A stretch of 64,000 nt of DNA from Diphasiastrum complanatum (GCA_029204225.1 CM055103.1:6880852-6944851); one strand, 5' to 3'. Shown: positions 41,590-54,801, counted from the stretch's first letter. Made by a program: numbers and translations. The notes: generated by a model from the sequence alone, not told the origin.

Positions 41590-43190
41590 TTGTTTTATTA
41601 ATTAAGGTGTGGCAACACATTGACGATTGAGTTTATTAATCTCAAATACATGAGCAAATTTAGTACAATTTGTTTCATGTTGGTTCTTTTTAGTTCAAGT
41701 TTATGAACCAAAATTAATTGAATCAAGATTGTTTGATTCAAACAAATTTTTAGTGTCGAAGCTTGACTATTGAAGACGTCTGAACCATAGTTGATGTCGT
41801 GGTCCTCTCCTTACTTGAATCACTATCATATGAGAATAAAATTCTAGCTTTGCGCCCACGACGTGCTACTAGCGACAAGTTCTTCTCAATTTCTACTTGG
41901 GTAGTAGTTTCTAGACTCAGATTACTCTTCCCCCTCCTAATAAAGTTACTCTCCTGAGTATGGATATGAGAATGAGAAAGGACAAATACAAACTAGAGAT
42001 ATATGAAGAATATGTATTATTGAAACTGCAATGTAGAAATTGCAACACATGAATCAAGATGAAAAATGTGTGACTGGAGGAAAGGATATTATACTGTCAA
42101 GGATAGCTCAACGTTTTAAAACTTGTTTCAATATTAGGAGCACCTAAAAGAATATGACCATCAAAAGCAACATAGAGGACTTTTAAGTTGCTCATTTGGT
42201 AATGAGGACCAATGATCAGGACTGACATTTCAGGGCCTCTAAAACTCATTTATTTCTTAAGGGAGAGACTACGGAATGGAGCTTTTCAAAAGGAACCTAA
42301 GAAAACAAAGGTTCATTCTTTGGAATAGGACTGTGTGTCGAGGATAAAGAACAAGCTGGGTGTTAATATGGAGATCTTCTCCAATCACTAATCTATAATC
42401 TATCACCATCAGCACTTGAATCTCATTTTTTAGTGATGCTTCTCTATCATCATTTTGTAACAACTCTCATTATCTTCAGCAAGTGGCATTCATCTTGCCA
42501 ACGATTGATCTCACTTATTGTTATTCAACAACAATTGATATACTAGATCGATTTTATTTAAATATTGATATTTCACTTTCATTTTTTCTCAGCCATCAAC
42601 CTCGTTTGCACAATGGCTACACTTTTGGTTGTTGTTGGGAACAGTGATTAGCTTTTGGATTTCAGACATTCGATTCAGTTTGCAGCGAACTGCTATTACC
42701 TTTGCATTACCTACTTCAGAGGTAGTGATTTGTTTTGAACCACTCGCAGCTCCTATTCAATGGTGGCGCAAAAGTTGTCAAGACAAACAACATATTTATA
42801 TTGACGTTCACTAGTTTGCCTATGAACTCTGAAATCTAAAATCGGATTGCATAATACACAACCTTCACCCTGTCAGCTACCTATGTTAGTGCAGATCTTG
42901 AGGCTTCTATCTGAACAGATCTTGATTCTTGAAGGTTCTATTTCTATTAGCATAGGTTTTGCAACAATAATGGTTTGTCAACGTGGGATTGTTAGCGTCG
43001 GACTGTCAACGATGGCCTATCAACCTATGTCAATGTTGGAAAAGGACTACCGTTGGGAAAGGACTAGCACCATCGTCAATCTGGTGAATTTCCAGATTGT
43101 GCTGTGTGGCATATGCAAGGAGTAGCCTTTTTCTTGCAAAAAACATTAAAAAAACAGAGAAAAAAAAATCAATCCCACTTACTGGTTTGC
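41590..43190. other. Unassigned region
   Basis: No supported gene. Short frames at 42269, 42629 and 42847 have no recognisable homology. An inverted TTGAATCAAGATTGTTTGATTC-like motif occurs near 41718. The right part is probably retrotransposon-derived because a Copia RT fragment follows. Confidence 0.4.
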
Positions 43191-43194
43191 AATC

Positions 43195-43560
43195 CTGCAA
43201 CCTAAACCTGTGCAACAACTCTTTGACATACTTCACCTGTGTTAAACCCACTTCATGTCCTTTTTGCCACACTTCTACTCCAAGGCAGTAATGCATCAGG
43301 CTGAGATCTGTCATTTCGAATTGTTCCATGAGGTCTTTCTTGATCATGTCTATCATCTCTTGATTATTTCCCGTAATAATCAAGTCATCAACATAAAGAG
43401 CAATCAAAGCAACCATACCATCAAAGCATAAGACATATAGATTTGGATTAGAATCTCACCATCCCCTTTGAACGAAAGTAGGCATCAATCCTGCTATACC
43501 ACGCACGTGGTGCTTGTTTAAGACCATAAAGCGCTTTCTTCAAGCGACATACCATTAGAG
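43195..43560 (-). pseudogene. Copia reverse transcriptase fragment
   Basis: Minus-strand translation gives [20 protein letters not shown] at about 43540-43480. After a frame change come LYVDDLIITGNNQEMIDMI (catalytic YVDD) and MHYCLGVEVWQKGHE, then VKYVKELLHRFRLQDCKPVS, where homology ends near 43195. Both sides are truncated. It belongs to a different Copia lineage from the young element, whose motif reads YVDDIILSG. Confidence 0.88.
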
Positions 43561-43719
43561 TTCTAAATCCCAAAAAGACCTTTTGTAAAGATTCTTTTTA
43601 TATTTTTTCTCAAATTTTTCTTACACATGGACCAATCAAAACACTCAAATTTGAAATCTACGTAACGTAACTTTTTGAATCCAAATTTTGATTCCATACT
43701 AAAAATGGCATAACTTTGC

Positions 43720-45109
43720 AACACAGAGGGGTGAAGCAGTTGAGGATACAAACTCTATACCGCTCATGTAGTATGATGACGGAATGACCATTCCTCCTGA
43801 TCAAACAGCAAACACTACCGTGCATATCCAAGTTGATCACATGTAGACGGATGACCTAGCACATGCACTGGAGTCATACCAAGATGAGGAACAGCTCAGG
43901 GGATTTTTGCGCACAGCGTCCGAGTTTTCACCAGCATTACGGCCTACTATGGACTTTCTACGAAACTATTTTCATTTGGAGAAAGATGTTTCTTACTGGC
44001 AAACATTATATGAGGAGCAAACAGCGAGGCTACGTCTGACTAAAGAAGAGATACCTAAGCTGTGCCAGTACCAGTACCAGCTGCAATTGAAGGAGAAGGA
44101 AGCATGCGTCACAACACTCAAGGAGCAGTTGCAGAGGACAAAAGACGATTACAAGGTATTACAGGATAAAAATGCCTAATACTTTGAGAGAATTACAAAA
44201 CATCAGAGGGAGGCAAGTGCTTTACAGACTTACAAGGTTGTTATTGAGCATGAGCGGGATTTATTGCAATCCCAACTGAATAGCATCACTGCGGGTGGTC
44301 CGGTACGCATTGATAATGTGGGCCTGAAAGCGTGGGCCACAAATATTCTACGCACCCGTGTCAATGAAAAGATTGAAATGTTGATCGATGAGTAGAGCTA
44401 ACTACGGGAAGAAAATCTGCAACTGGAGAACGAGTTAGCAGAAAAACAGGGACACTTACCAGTCACACAACAATGCAATGACTAGCTAAATCATAAGGAA
44501 GCCATTCACGCACATGCTAATCTGCAGCTGCTGAGAGCAGATATCAACTAGTTGCGACAAGACACAACTGATTGGCGGAGGAAGCTCAAAACAAAGGAAG
44601 ATGAATGTGTGGGATTGCAGGTAGAGCTGAAAGATCACATGGCTGAGATAACACGTCTGAAGAAAGCAATTCAAGCTGAGCAGAATATAGTGCGGAAGAT
44701 GCAAAGTCCACCACAAAGTTCTCAAGAGGGAGCAGTGCTAGCAGCGAATCAAATGTTGGTACCACCGAAATCCAGGGTGACGCGCCAAAGAATACAAATG
44801 GGAAGGGAGGTAACAACTCTGTACAAAATTCTGAAACCCTGGATATTTCTACGCAATGTTGAGCATGCCTAGAATGTTGATTATTTGTTCTTGTCAGGAA
44901 TGAGGGATATTACAATGGTAGAGTGGGATGAACCTTGGGACCTGAGAGAGTTATACAGCTTCTGGATGGAATCTAACCTGAAGACCCAAGCAATTTTAGC
45001 ATGGGCTTTTCTCCAAGGTTGGCTGAAGATCCATTGCCGAGATGGATTAGAGATTTTAATTGGCAACATTGTGAAAAATCTGCAAAATTGGACCAAGAAT
45101 GGATCCTAA
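43720..45109 (+). pseudogene. Coiled-coil protein pseudogene, probable retrotransposon accessory ORF
   Basis: One plus-strand phase is protein-like for about 460 codons, broken by about nine stops, nearly all TAG or TAA. The middle part is rich in Glu, Lys, Gln and Leu with heptad-like spacing (KEKEACVTTLKEQLQRTKDD, ELKDHMAEITRLKKAIQ), a strong coiled-coil signature. The C-terminal part (VEWDEPWDLRELYSFW, QAILAWAFLQGWLK) is globular in look. It is followed within 150 bases by a gypsy integrase fragment in the same direction, so it may be an extra ORF of a gypsy element. No family is assigned. Confidence 0.55.
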
Positions 45110-45239
45110 AATGATCCACAAGAGTGATTGGATGTTAGATACAATTGATCTACCAATCCACACAAGATTTAGATCAATCTAGATCAAATTTAGATGAGAA
45201 AATCTAACAAGAACATTTGAAGAAATAGAACGTTTATAT

Positions 45240-45630
45240 TTACAAAGCTTATTGCACATGCAACGGATTGGGATCAGAAACTACCATCAGTTCTCTGGGC
45301 TTATCGCAACACAGAAAAAACCACAACGAAGCAAACACCATATTTTCTTACGTATGGTATGCATCCTATTTTGCCTATTGAATTTGAGGTGAAAACGTTT
45401 CGTATTCAAGCTCAACGAACAGATGAAGACTATATTAACGAAAGGTTGACCAATATTGAAGAACTAGTGGCCGTAGTATCGTCGATTATGGTACTGAACG
45501 GAAAGCTGAAACGACCATTGCGGTCATTACGAAAATTGGTGATATGGAATTGTCGTGTTTTTATAGAAGGGATAAATAGGGCATGGGAAGCCAGATGTGG
45601 GACTTTTGAATGCTGGGCTGTTTAGGCAGT
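45240..45630 (+). pseudogene. Ty3/gypsy integrase C-terminal fragment
   Basis: A plus-strand frame contains LPSVLWAYRNTEKTTTKQTP then YFLTYGMHPILPIEFEV, the conserved block following the catalytic Glu in gypsy integrases (usual W-A-Y-R-T ... T-P-F-x-L-x-Y-G-x-x-x-x-P). The rest (to 45625) is diverged. The catalytic core is missing upstream. Confidence 0.82.
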
Positions 45631-45950
45631 AATGTATTCAAGAGACTTGGAGGCAAATCACTAAATTGGAGTGGCGGAGAGTCAAAAAGTAATTAAAGAG
45701 TAGAGAGTGGCGAATGGGGGAGTTGAGCCCTCTAACATTCCAAGTAATCAGATTCGTAGAGAAAAGTTGAGAGAAGAGGAAAAGCAAGAGTCTGCTACAA
45801 ATGCAAATATAAGAGAGAGAAGTGATCTTATGTCCTTGGTGCTTCTTGCTTAAGAAATGTCAGCTTGAGAGTCATTTCCTTTTGCTCTCGCCAAAGCTTT
45901 TATCAAACTACGGGTGGACACTTTACTAAATTGTTTCGGCTGATGTCCCA

Positions 45951-45970
45951 TTCCCGAAGGGGGCACCAAA
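45951..45970 (-). other. Possible primer-binding site and LTR edge
   Basis: On the minus strand CTTACATTTGGTGCCCCCTT occurs at 45976-45957. TGG after a CA-ending stretch (TGTAAG on the plus strand at 45971) has the layout of an LTR end followed by a PBS. No matching gag or second LTR was identified, so this is weak. Confidence 0.3.
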
Positions 45971-45999
45971 TGTAAGATGTACGAGTATAACCATCAATT

Positions 46000-48250
46000 T
46001 GAAGGCTCTCATAAGAGAGTTCGTCAAAGAATGTGGCTTTGTCCCGTGTTTGTTTTTCTCCTTCAGTGAAGATTGTAGTCTTCTGCCTTTCTGAGTCCGA
46101 TGAAGCACTTCTTGTGGGCTGTGGAAAAGCAAAACTTTCTTGAAGAATCTGGACCAATGGAAGCTATTGAGTTATTTTGAAGGCTTCTTGGAATAAACAA
46201 AGAAGAAAGTGGTCTGTTCTATAACAGCTTGTGGTGCTAAAGCAAGACTTTGATTAGCATTCCTGTTATCACTACTAATTTTCAGAATTTCTACATTCTA
46301 TGAACTGCGGTTTTGCAAGTTTCTCTTTCTTGTTGAGCGGGTGATAGTGCCTTCCCTGCTAAGATTGTCCACTCTGTTGGGTGCCTTACCAATGGAACCG
46401 TGGTTGGTGATTTGCACTTGCTGCTTGTTGTCTTCTGAAATGGCTAAAGGAATATAATTCACACTAGAATAAGCTTTTGAAATATCACTTAATCTTGTTA
46501 TTTGTTTGTTAGGAATAGAATTCTGGAAAATAAGAGCATCGATGATCGGGCTTCCTTCAGGATAGTTTCTAATGGCAAAAATGGCTATCAATTTTTTTTA
46601 TAAAGAGGGAAGGGCTGGTACAGTACAGTTTCTTTCTCATGTTCAAGAAGGGTCGTAAGGGACTGAAATATTGATGTCAATGACTTATATGCGGGATAGG
46701 CCAGAGAATTACCAGCATCATGTACCTGATCATTAGCCTGAGCAAGGATAGGAATAGTAAGCTGATTTTCAGCATCACTTGCTTGAGTGGATCTACGAAA
46801 TTCTGGTTAGTCTCGTTTTTTGGTATGCTAACAAAGTTAATAACATCGCACTCTTCTTCCCCATCTTGTTGAGTTTGTTAGTTTGAATTAGATCCTAAAC
46901 ATTAAAACTAAGCTACCATACACTCCACAAACAAGAAACAAGAAACCAACTAAACTAGACAACATTTTAGCAGTCGAAGGATCAAGAAACACTCATTTTT
47001 TTATTCTTGGACAGCCCAAAAACATCAAGAACTGGATTGTAAGAAGATATGCAAGATTTACATCACAAATCTAGCCTATTTAGTTTACCAGAATGCTGAT
47101 TCCTACATTAATCCACAAGAAAGCAAGAAATCTAATCCACTCTAGGAAAGCAAGAAAACTAATCCACAACCACACACAAGGGATGGAAGGGCATGATCAT
47201 AGGAGCATCACTCAAGAAAACCACCACGATCAACGAGCTTAGTGTTGCATCAAACTCGTGGCGGCTCTTCTCATTTGGACATGGAGTAGATAGAATGCAT
47301 AAAAAGCTCCCTTCTACAAAGGGTGAGTCTCTTGAATAACAAGAGAGCTCCTTAGGTGGCATCCTAGTGGCATTTCCACATTTTACAAATTACAAGTGAG
47401 ATTATGCTCTCCACTAGAGGTCACCATTAAAAGGTGGCTCACTCTACTTTCTTTAAGAGGAATCTACTTGAATATATTACATTTGCCTAGAAATACTAGT
47501 TCCTACATGGTCATTCCATCTTTCGAGATTTACCATGAGGCTTACACAGTTTTTGCCTGTCATTCCTAACTAGTACTTCTCGGCTCTCAGTCTTCGTTCG
47601 TCTAGTCTTCTCAGAGACCTCCTCGGTCTAAGGTGAGAGGTGCTCTTGGTTAGCTCTAGTCAAGTATCTTGGAGATTCGTCAGAATCAGCCAACATCATC
47701 CCACCCCTAATGTGTTGCAGGACCCACTGCAACTCATATTGAATGATGTCACTCTGCTTCCGCATTGGCATCTTCAATTGTCACTCAAAAAAGTATAGAT
47801 CCTCATTCGCTTGCATAAAACCAAGTGCTTATTGTTGCCAGTCTTTATCAAAAAATTGTTTGTCGCAATCTGCCACAATGGAACTAGAATGTCTTGTTGC
47901 TGCAAGTGATTGACATTCTCAAAATTTGGAGAGCTCCCAACAGCTTCACAACTTGCATGGCTAAGCGTTTTCTTGCCAATATGTACTCTACCTGATTATT
48001 GGAGTTAAAGCACCCTCAAAAGTCAAGATAGGGCCCCTAAACCAAATTAGTCCCCTAAGTACCCATGAGTCAGTACGTGACTAAAATTGGGTCCAACTGG
48101 ACTTAAAGACAAACTTAAGATGGCCTAAACAACTAAATACCCATGGTTACACAGATCTAGACCTTTTGGGTCAAAGTAACCTATGGATTAACATTAGCAT
48201 AGTCATTTATTTCTGATACCCTCCTTAAATGACAATGCAAAAACTGAAAT
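46000..48250. other. Unassigned region, probably old retrotransposon sequence
   Basis: No domain is recognised. Minus-strand frames at 45903-46157 and 46298-46591 are open but anonymous. Around 47690-47830 the minus strand reads LGFMQANEDLYFFE followed by basic, Gln-rich residues (a gag-like flavour), without a diagnostic motif. Confidence 0.3.
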
Positions 48251-48258
48251 CTTCACTA

Positions 48259-50220
48259 CTACGTAACAAAACCACCACGTGGTATTAAATCTAAAGCTTT
48301 GCATAAAGCTTCAAATCTGACTCCAGGCGATGCCTTAGTGAAGAGGTCCACAATATTATCCTCTATAGGACAATACTCGTAAATGTCGCCATCATGAAAT
48401 CTCTCCCGAACAAAGTGACCATGGCTCTCGACGTGCTTCGTCCTCGCAAAAAAAACAGGATTCCGTGCAATATCAATAGCACTTTGACTATCACTCAAGA
48501 TAAGAGTGGCTGAGGGCTCACCAAACTTCATGTCAACAAGTAGTCTTCTCAGCCATAAACACTCCGTTTGTGGCTGAAAATATCGCTCTATATTCTGCCT
48601 CACTAAAAGAAGGAGCAACAGTGGGCTACTTTTTACTTGACCAAGAAATTGTAGAATTTCCATAGAAAAAGCAATGTCCACTTGTAGAGCGTCTAGTATC
48701 TTGATCTCCATCTCAATTCGAGTCACTAAAACCAACCAAACATGCATCATCACAAACATGAAAAACCAGTCCATGACTTCTTGTTCCTTGAAGATATCGA
48801 AAGATTCTCTTCAATGCTTTCCAATGTGATGTCATCGGGGCATGCATGAATTGACTCACGAGTGAGACACAATAAGAAATGTCCGGTCTTGAATTACATA
48901 GGTAAATGAGACAGCCAATATAAAGTAGTATCAAATGGTTCACCATCACCTTCACTACTTAATTTTAGGCCTGCCTCCATAGGTGTAGCAATCGGCTTGC
49001 AATCTTTCATCTTGAACCGCTTCAAAATCTGCCCAATGTAGCGTTCTTGACAGATGAAAATTTTAGCCCCTCCTTGTATGAATTCAAGACCAAGATAAAA
49101 GTGCAATAGGCCTAAGTCTAAGGTTTCAAAAACCATTATCTATTTAGAACCAATTGCCTTTTTCCCATGAGGAAGATCAACAAGAACCCAAATATGGTTC
49201 TTCATGAGTGAGTCATACTCATCTTGCATCCATCCTCCTAACATTTTATTCCCTTGGCCTGCTCATAGAAAACAGGTTCTTTCGCAACATCTCCATGAGA
49301 CATAAGAGCAAAATCTAAAAAATCAGCATAGTCCACTGATTTTGTAGAGGCACGAGTCTTTTCATCATAAAATGAACTTACTTTGTTGTTCCGCAAAGTC
49401 GACAACAACCACCATGGGACTGTTTTAGGCTATCCAACAGCCATGTCTCTTCTTGCAATTTGCTGTTCAAGATCTTCCGACATCGCACTTGGCTGTCCAA
49501 GATCCTCCAAAACTGATCTTTGTTGTCCAACAATTCTTGTAGGCAAATTATGAGCAACAATGGACAGTACTTGATGAACATTAGGCTCTAAACTTGATGA
49601 GGTGTTGGGTAGTTCGAAATTGGTTAATTGTTGCCCCTTATCTCTAGCAATAGAAGATGGTACCAAATCTGGAAAAACTTCAACATTCACACTATGTGGG
49701 TTGTCCCCCTTCACGATATGAGTTGGGGCCACATCTAATGAATTCTTTTCATCAAAATGCACATCACGACTAACAATAATCTTGTTAGTGCTCAAATTGA
49801 ACAGCCTATAGCCTTTGCTTTCACTACTATAGCCAACAAAAATGCATTTAACTCCTTCATCCTCAAGCTTTGTACGAAGTTTATCCGGAACAAAAACAAC
49901 CAAAAATGCGAAAGTGAGAGATAGAAGGCTTCTTTCCATACCAAACTTCATAAGGAATCAATACTTTTAATGCTTTAGTAGGACAATGATTGCTTATGTA
50001 TGCTGCCGTTATAAATGCTTCAGCCCAAAACTTGTCAGGCAGCCCCTTCGCTTTGAGCATGCAACGGGCCATCTCCATAAGTGTGCAATTCATTCGCTCG
50101 GCAACACCATTTTGTTGAGGCATATAGGGAGTTGTCATTTGATGTAAAATTCTCTTCTCTCGAAGAAATTTACCGAACGTACTGTTAATGTATTCCCCTC
50201 ATCAATAACTTTCATAATCT
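48259..50220 (-). mobile_element. Degenerate Copia element (integrase to RNase H) lacking the RT core
   Basis: In minus order: integrase end with QQNGVAERMNCTLMEMARCM (catalytic Glu) at 50138, KFWAEAFITAAYISN, then IFVGYSSESKGYRLF (49860-49800). The RT N-terminus (MQDEYDSLMKNHIWVLVDLP) lies at about 49230-49150. It joins directly to the RT C-terminus LGLLHFYLGLEF at about 49110, so the palm with YVDD is deleted. RNase H fragments follow: CVSLVSQFMHAPMTSHWKAL and VGFSDSN, then LILSDSQSAIDIA and DIFTKA, ending at 48259 (DLIPRGGF). Many shifts and stops are present. No LTRs were defined. Confidence 0.88.
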
Positions 50221-50259
50221 CATTTTAAATCACTTTGTCCACCTTGTACGTAGCACTCT

Positions 50260-51085
50260 TTGCAATACCTAATCTATTCAATATTGTTAGCTCTACATCA
50301 CATGATTACCTCGTATTTAAGCTCTCAATACTATCTCCATTTCCTAAAAATAGGGCTCGCTTGGTGTGCAAGTGTGATGTGTAAGTATGCTTATGTCTCA
50401 CAATGCTCTTGCAGCAAGAATGTTCACCCATTATCTTTGACCTACTTAATACTAAGATATCTTTATACTAAAAGTAATAGTTACTTTGTTATCCATTGTA
50501 CCAAGTGGTTTATTGACAAAGCAAGGGTTCATTTACCTAAGAGTAATACAAAAATGGTTATGCTTTTACATCTAAAACCATGAAACACATTGTTTGAACC
50601 TTATTATTTAATTTGATAATATCTTAATTTTGAACTAAGACTATTTCTAGTTGTGCATAAATCATGGATGTTGTTATATCTAACCATGTTCATATAATAT
50701 TAAACTCTTATGTTCATAACATCCTTAAATAAAGATGCTTATAGTCCTAATAGAAACTTGAATTATGTGTTTTGTTGCTAGTAAACAAAATAATCAATTG
50801 TAGCTATCACTCTATACCATGCTTATTTGAGATCGTGCTTCAACTTGAAGTAAATTTTTAAAAAGCTCCCTATAAGTGATATGGAGATAGTATTTTATGT
50901 CTTTTGAGATAGCTAGAAATTATAATTGTGTATATATTGGTGTATGCCAACATCCATAATTCTATTAAAATTTTGGAAGTATTTGGCATCAATATAATGA
51001 CTATGGTCACAAACACGCTCACAAATTGTCTCCAAATCTTTCATTACATTTTTTTTCTTTCGACAAAGATGACCATAGATTACTG
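50260..51085. other. Unassigned AT-rich region
   Basis: There is no coding signal above background and no clear repeat. It separates the Copia copy from a LINE tail. Confidence 0.45.
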
Positions 51086-51099
51086 ATTGTTTACAAAAT

Positions 51100-51510
51100 A
51101 CATTGAAGAAAAAACTCAAAGAAGCACAAGTTTATCAGCCTCTTTGAAGAGGAAAAGGGGGGAGACGATAAAATCACCAGTCCCAAATTCCCTACAATTC
51201 TTATCTAGCCAAATGTTCCAAAGAGTAATGCCAGTAAGAATTAACTTGAACATCATCAAAAGTGATATCATTCAGCAATAAGTCTGTATGGTTGAAACTC
51301 CTAAATCTGAAATTAAAATGTGCAATAAAGAGGTCAGCAACAGATTTCCAAAGAGGAGCATAACAAAAAAAGAACAAGTGAATCACATTTTTATCTAGTA
51401 TTTTACATTTTAGAGCATATATGAGAAACATCATCTCTATAGTTGGCTCGAACAGGAAACGAGAGCTGAAGAGTCCAAAGAGAAAAGATTCTAAGCTTGA
51501 CGACATTTTT
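51100..51510 (-). pseudogene. LINE (L1-type) zf-RVT C-terminal fragment
   Basis: The minus-strand frame from 51506 has KNVIHLFFFCYAPLWKSVAD, corresponding to the zf-RVT pattern x-x-x-H-L-F-x-x-C-x-x-x-x-x-x-W of plant LINE reverse transcriptases. In a second frame at about 51250-51200 it has LILTGITLWNIWLDKN, the usual W-x-I-W-x-x-R/K-N motif. A frameshift separates them. The upstream RT and endonuclease are absent, consistent with a 5'-truncated LINE. No poly(A) tail was confirmed. Confidence 0.6.
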
Positions 51511-51789
51511 TTTTCAAGAGGTGGGGGGAGTTAGAGAGCTTCCATTTGGAATTGAACCACGAGAAGATGAAGTTGGGCTTCTTATTGGTAGGGTGGTAAG
51601 TCCGAATTTAGCGGAGTTTGGTGCATTAGAAAGTGCTTGACAAGGGCTTTCCAATGATATGTTAGACGACATACTTTTGAGCTACAATTAAAAAGTTATG
51701 GCAAGTCAAAAGTATTAGTGTTATAATATTTTAATAATAAAAAAGACATCTTGCACGAATTCTTAAAGGGTCTTTTTGGAACTCAAAAC
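51511..51789. other. Short unassigned spacer
   Basis: No gene or repeat recognised between the LINE tail and the truncated Copia RT. Confidence 0.4.
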
Positions 51790-51793
51790 TCCT

Positions 51794-52789
51794 CTAATGT
51801 TTACTTTCCTGTCCCTTCGCTACAAAGCCTTCAGGTTGATCCATGAACAATTCTTCTTCTAACTCACCATTTAGAAAAGCAGATTTCACATCCATCTGAT
51901 GCAAAGGCCAACCAAAATGTGAAGCTAAAGCAACAAGTAGACGTAGAGTATTCCACTTACAAACTGGCGCAAAGGTCTCCTCATAGTTGATGCCTTTATT
52001 TTGTGCGTACCCTTTGATTACCAATCTTGCCTTGTGCTTTGCTATACTTCCATCTGCATGATACTTAGTCCTGTATACCCATTTGCAACCAATGGGTTTC
52101 TTGCCAACTGGTGGTTCTACTAAGTCCCATGTGCTATGCTTAGCAATTGACTCCATATCCTCTCCCATGGCCTTGACCCAAATGTCATCATCCTTCGCTT
52201 CACCATAAGTCGAAGGTTCTTTGCTTTGAATAATTCTAGATAAGAGAGCATAATTTGCTTCATACCTTTCAGGTTGAGTCTTCTCTCTTGTTGATCTTCG
52301 TAGTTCTCCCTGGTTAGATGATCCTGGAAAGTCATCTATGTCGCGGCTCTCCAACAGTCTCTCAAACCACTTAGGGAGCTTCTTGTCAGGTGATTGGCTT
52401 CCTGGTGAAAATGTATCCCACAATACATCCTTCTCCTTGTGTTTGTCACCTGCAACTTCAATCCTTCTTGTACCAAAAGGTTTGTCCCTACTTCTCCAAC
52501 CTATCTCTTGAGGTTGAGTAGTAGTATCTTGAGATGTATCCTCATGTTCATCACTCAGAAGGTCAATGAATGGATCATCATCAGGTGGTATCCTCACTAT
52601 ACCATCTTTTCCAGTGGATGTGTCTATCTTCTCAGCATCCTCGTCTTCATACATCTTGGATTCATAAAAGATAATATCACGGCTTATACGGATTTTGTTT
52701 TCCACTGGATCAAAATATCTATACCCTTTTACACGATCATCATATCCTAGGAATATGCACTTGATAGCTTTTACATCAAGTTTACGTCT
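51794..52789 (-). pseudogene. Copia integrase linker and RT N-terminal half, truncated
   Basis: After an in-frame TAA near 52793, MENKIRISRDIIFYES begins the post-integrase linker. RT follows with EDMESIAKHSTWDLVEPPVG, IGCKWVYRTKYHADGS, FAPVCKWNTLRLLVALAS and MDVKSAFLNGELEEELFM. It stops at GFVAKGQESKH with no further homology. The catalytic YVDD is absent. Motif A (MDVKSAFLNG) is intact. Confidence 0.92.
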
Positions 52790-52792
52790 CTC

Positions 52793-53521
52793 TTACTTAG
52801 GAATGTGTACAAAGGCCTTACATCCAAAGATTCGCAAGTGGTTCACCTTTGGCTTCTTCTTCGTGAATGCTTCCTTAGGTGTTATCTTTGGTATGGCAAT
52901 GGTAGGACTCCTATTTTGAAGATAGATTGCCGTGCTACATGCTTCTGACCAAAAATCTTTTGGTAGTTTCATCTCAGCTAGCATCGATCTGGCACTTTCC
53001 ACAATCGTACGATTCTTGCGCTCAGCTACACCATTGAGAGCAGGAGTATGAGCTTGCGTAGATTGTCTTTTAATCCCACATTGATCACATAGATCATTGA
53101 AGTCATTAGACTTGTACTCACCTCTACTATCTGATCTTAGGACTTTGATCTTCCTACCTATCTGATTTTTGACCAATGCTTTGAAGCTCTTGAAGTTATC
53201 AAATGCATCTGATTTCTTCTTCAAGAAGTAGATCCACGTCTTACGTGACATATCATCAATAAAGGTCATGAAATATAAGGCTTTACCTAAGGACATGGTC
53301 CTCATAGGCCCACATAAATCTGTGTGGATTAAATCCAGGATGTTTTTTGCTCTTGCAACACCCCCTTTATTGAACTTCTCTCGATGCTGCTTCCCATATA
53401 CACAAGATTCGCACATCAATTTCACGTGATCTTCTATGGTAGACAATCTTGTTACCATCTCCAATTTTCTCATCAAACTGAGGCTTCCCAAGTTCAAGTG
53501 ACCAAGCCTCTTATGCCACAA
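52793..53521 (-). pseudogene. Copia integrase
   Basis: This is 242 codons from MWHKRLGHLNLGSLSLM (the pre-integrase H-H motif) through CESCVYGKQHR (C-C). The catalytic core has HTDLCGPM (first D), LRSDSRGEYKSNDF (second D, with the usual N-G-G changed to S-R-G) and LNGVAERKNRTIVESA (Glu). It ends at IFGCKAFVHIPK before a TAA. A TGA separates it from the protease frame upstream. The triad is present despite the altered residues beside the second Asp. Confidence 0.92.
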
Positions 53522-53527
53522 CTTAGT

Positions 53528-54801
53528 TCACAATGGAATGGACGATACAAGTCCATGTTGCCCCTTAATTGTAGCATTCAACTTGTACAATTTTGTATTG
53601 GGCTCTCTTACTCCATCCGCAATAACTTTGAACTTTTGGTTCACATCCTTCACAAAGCAACGATCATGGGCAAATTCTACTTTCAACTTTTGATCAGTAA
53701 TGACTCCAACCGAAAGTAGATTTTTCTTCAAACCTGGTACGTAAAGTACCTCCCTGATCATCCTGCTTTTGCCATCAGGTAGTTGGATTGAAACGGTGCC
53801 TATCCCCTTAATCTTGCACACCTCACCATTTGCTTGTGAAACAGATGTTCCATTATCCAACACTTTCAAACTATGAACCAATTCTTGTTACCTGTCATGT
53901 GTCTTGTGGCTCCCGAGTCAATATACCATGCTTGATCATCTTGATTAGATGACAATGCAGATATGAAGATGCTAGAGTCTTCAATATCACCCTCATCGAC
54001 AAGGTTACCTGCTTGTTTTGGTTTCCCCTTGCCTTGTTCCGCCAGGAATTTGTGACATTCACTCTTCCAATGGCCCTTTTTACCACAATGGAAGCACTTG
54101 TCTTTCTTCTTAGTTTTACTGGAAGATCCCTCGTCTTCCTGAGACTTGGCAAATTGCTGCTTAGACTTCTTCTTGCCCTTGCCCTTGCCTTGTTTTTGGC
54201 GTGTCACAAGTGCCTGATTGTCAGTATTTTGACGTCTAGCTTTCACCATTTCTTGCTGTTGCTCTTCCTGCATCAAGATTCTTGTGAGCTCGGCAAAGGT
54301 TGGCAATCTTTCTCTTGATGATATTCCACTCACAAACATCTGATAGGGTTCTGCAATGCTGCACAATGCATTGTGCACCAGCTCCACATCACGTATGCGC
54401 TCACCAATAGAATGCAGTTCATCTCTCATTGTCTTGATTATGGTCATGTACGTCTGAATGTGCTCTCCTTGTTCCATGCGGACACTATTCAATTTTGACT
54501 TCAGAAACATGATTCTTGACGGATTTGACATCTCGAACTGCTCCTTTAGCAGATCTCATGCCTGTCTGGGTGTAACAGCATCACAAATGTGGGTAATGAT
54601 GTGATCTTTCACTGACAAGTTAATGAAGGTCAAAGCTTTTCTCATCTTTTTGTCGAACACTTTGATATCTGCTTCATTTGGTGGCCTTTTCTCATCACCT
54701 GTGATGACTTCCCACATGTCTTTCTCCATCAGTATGTTTTTCATTTTGAATTTCCACACTGCATAGTTGGAAATCCCGTCCAATTTGTTACTTTCACTCA
54801 A
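53528..54801 (-). pseudogene. Copia Gag and protease
   Basis: Gag starts at MSESNKLDGISNYAVWKFKM (54801). A TGA at 54556-54558 interrupts it, and it continues to the CCHC knuckle CFHCGKKGHWKSEC (about 54095-54055) and the protease WYIDSGATRHMTGN near 53925. A one-base shift at about 53876 leads into the second protease part with EVLYVPGLKKNLLSVGV. Both D-S-G-A and N-L-L-S-V are intact. Lys-rich segments precede the knuckle. Function would be capsid formation and processing. Confidence 0.92.
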
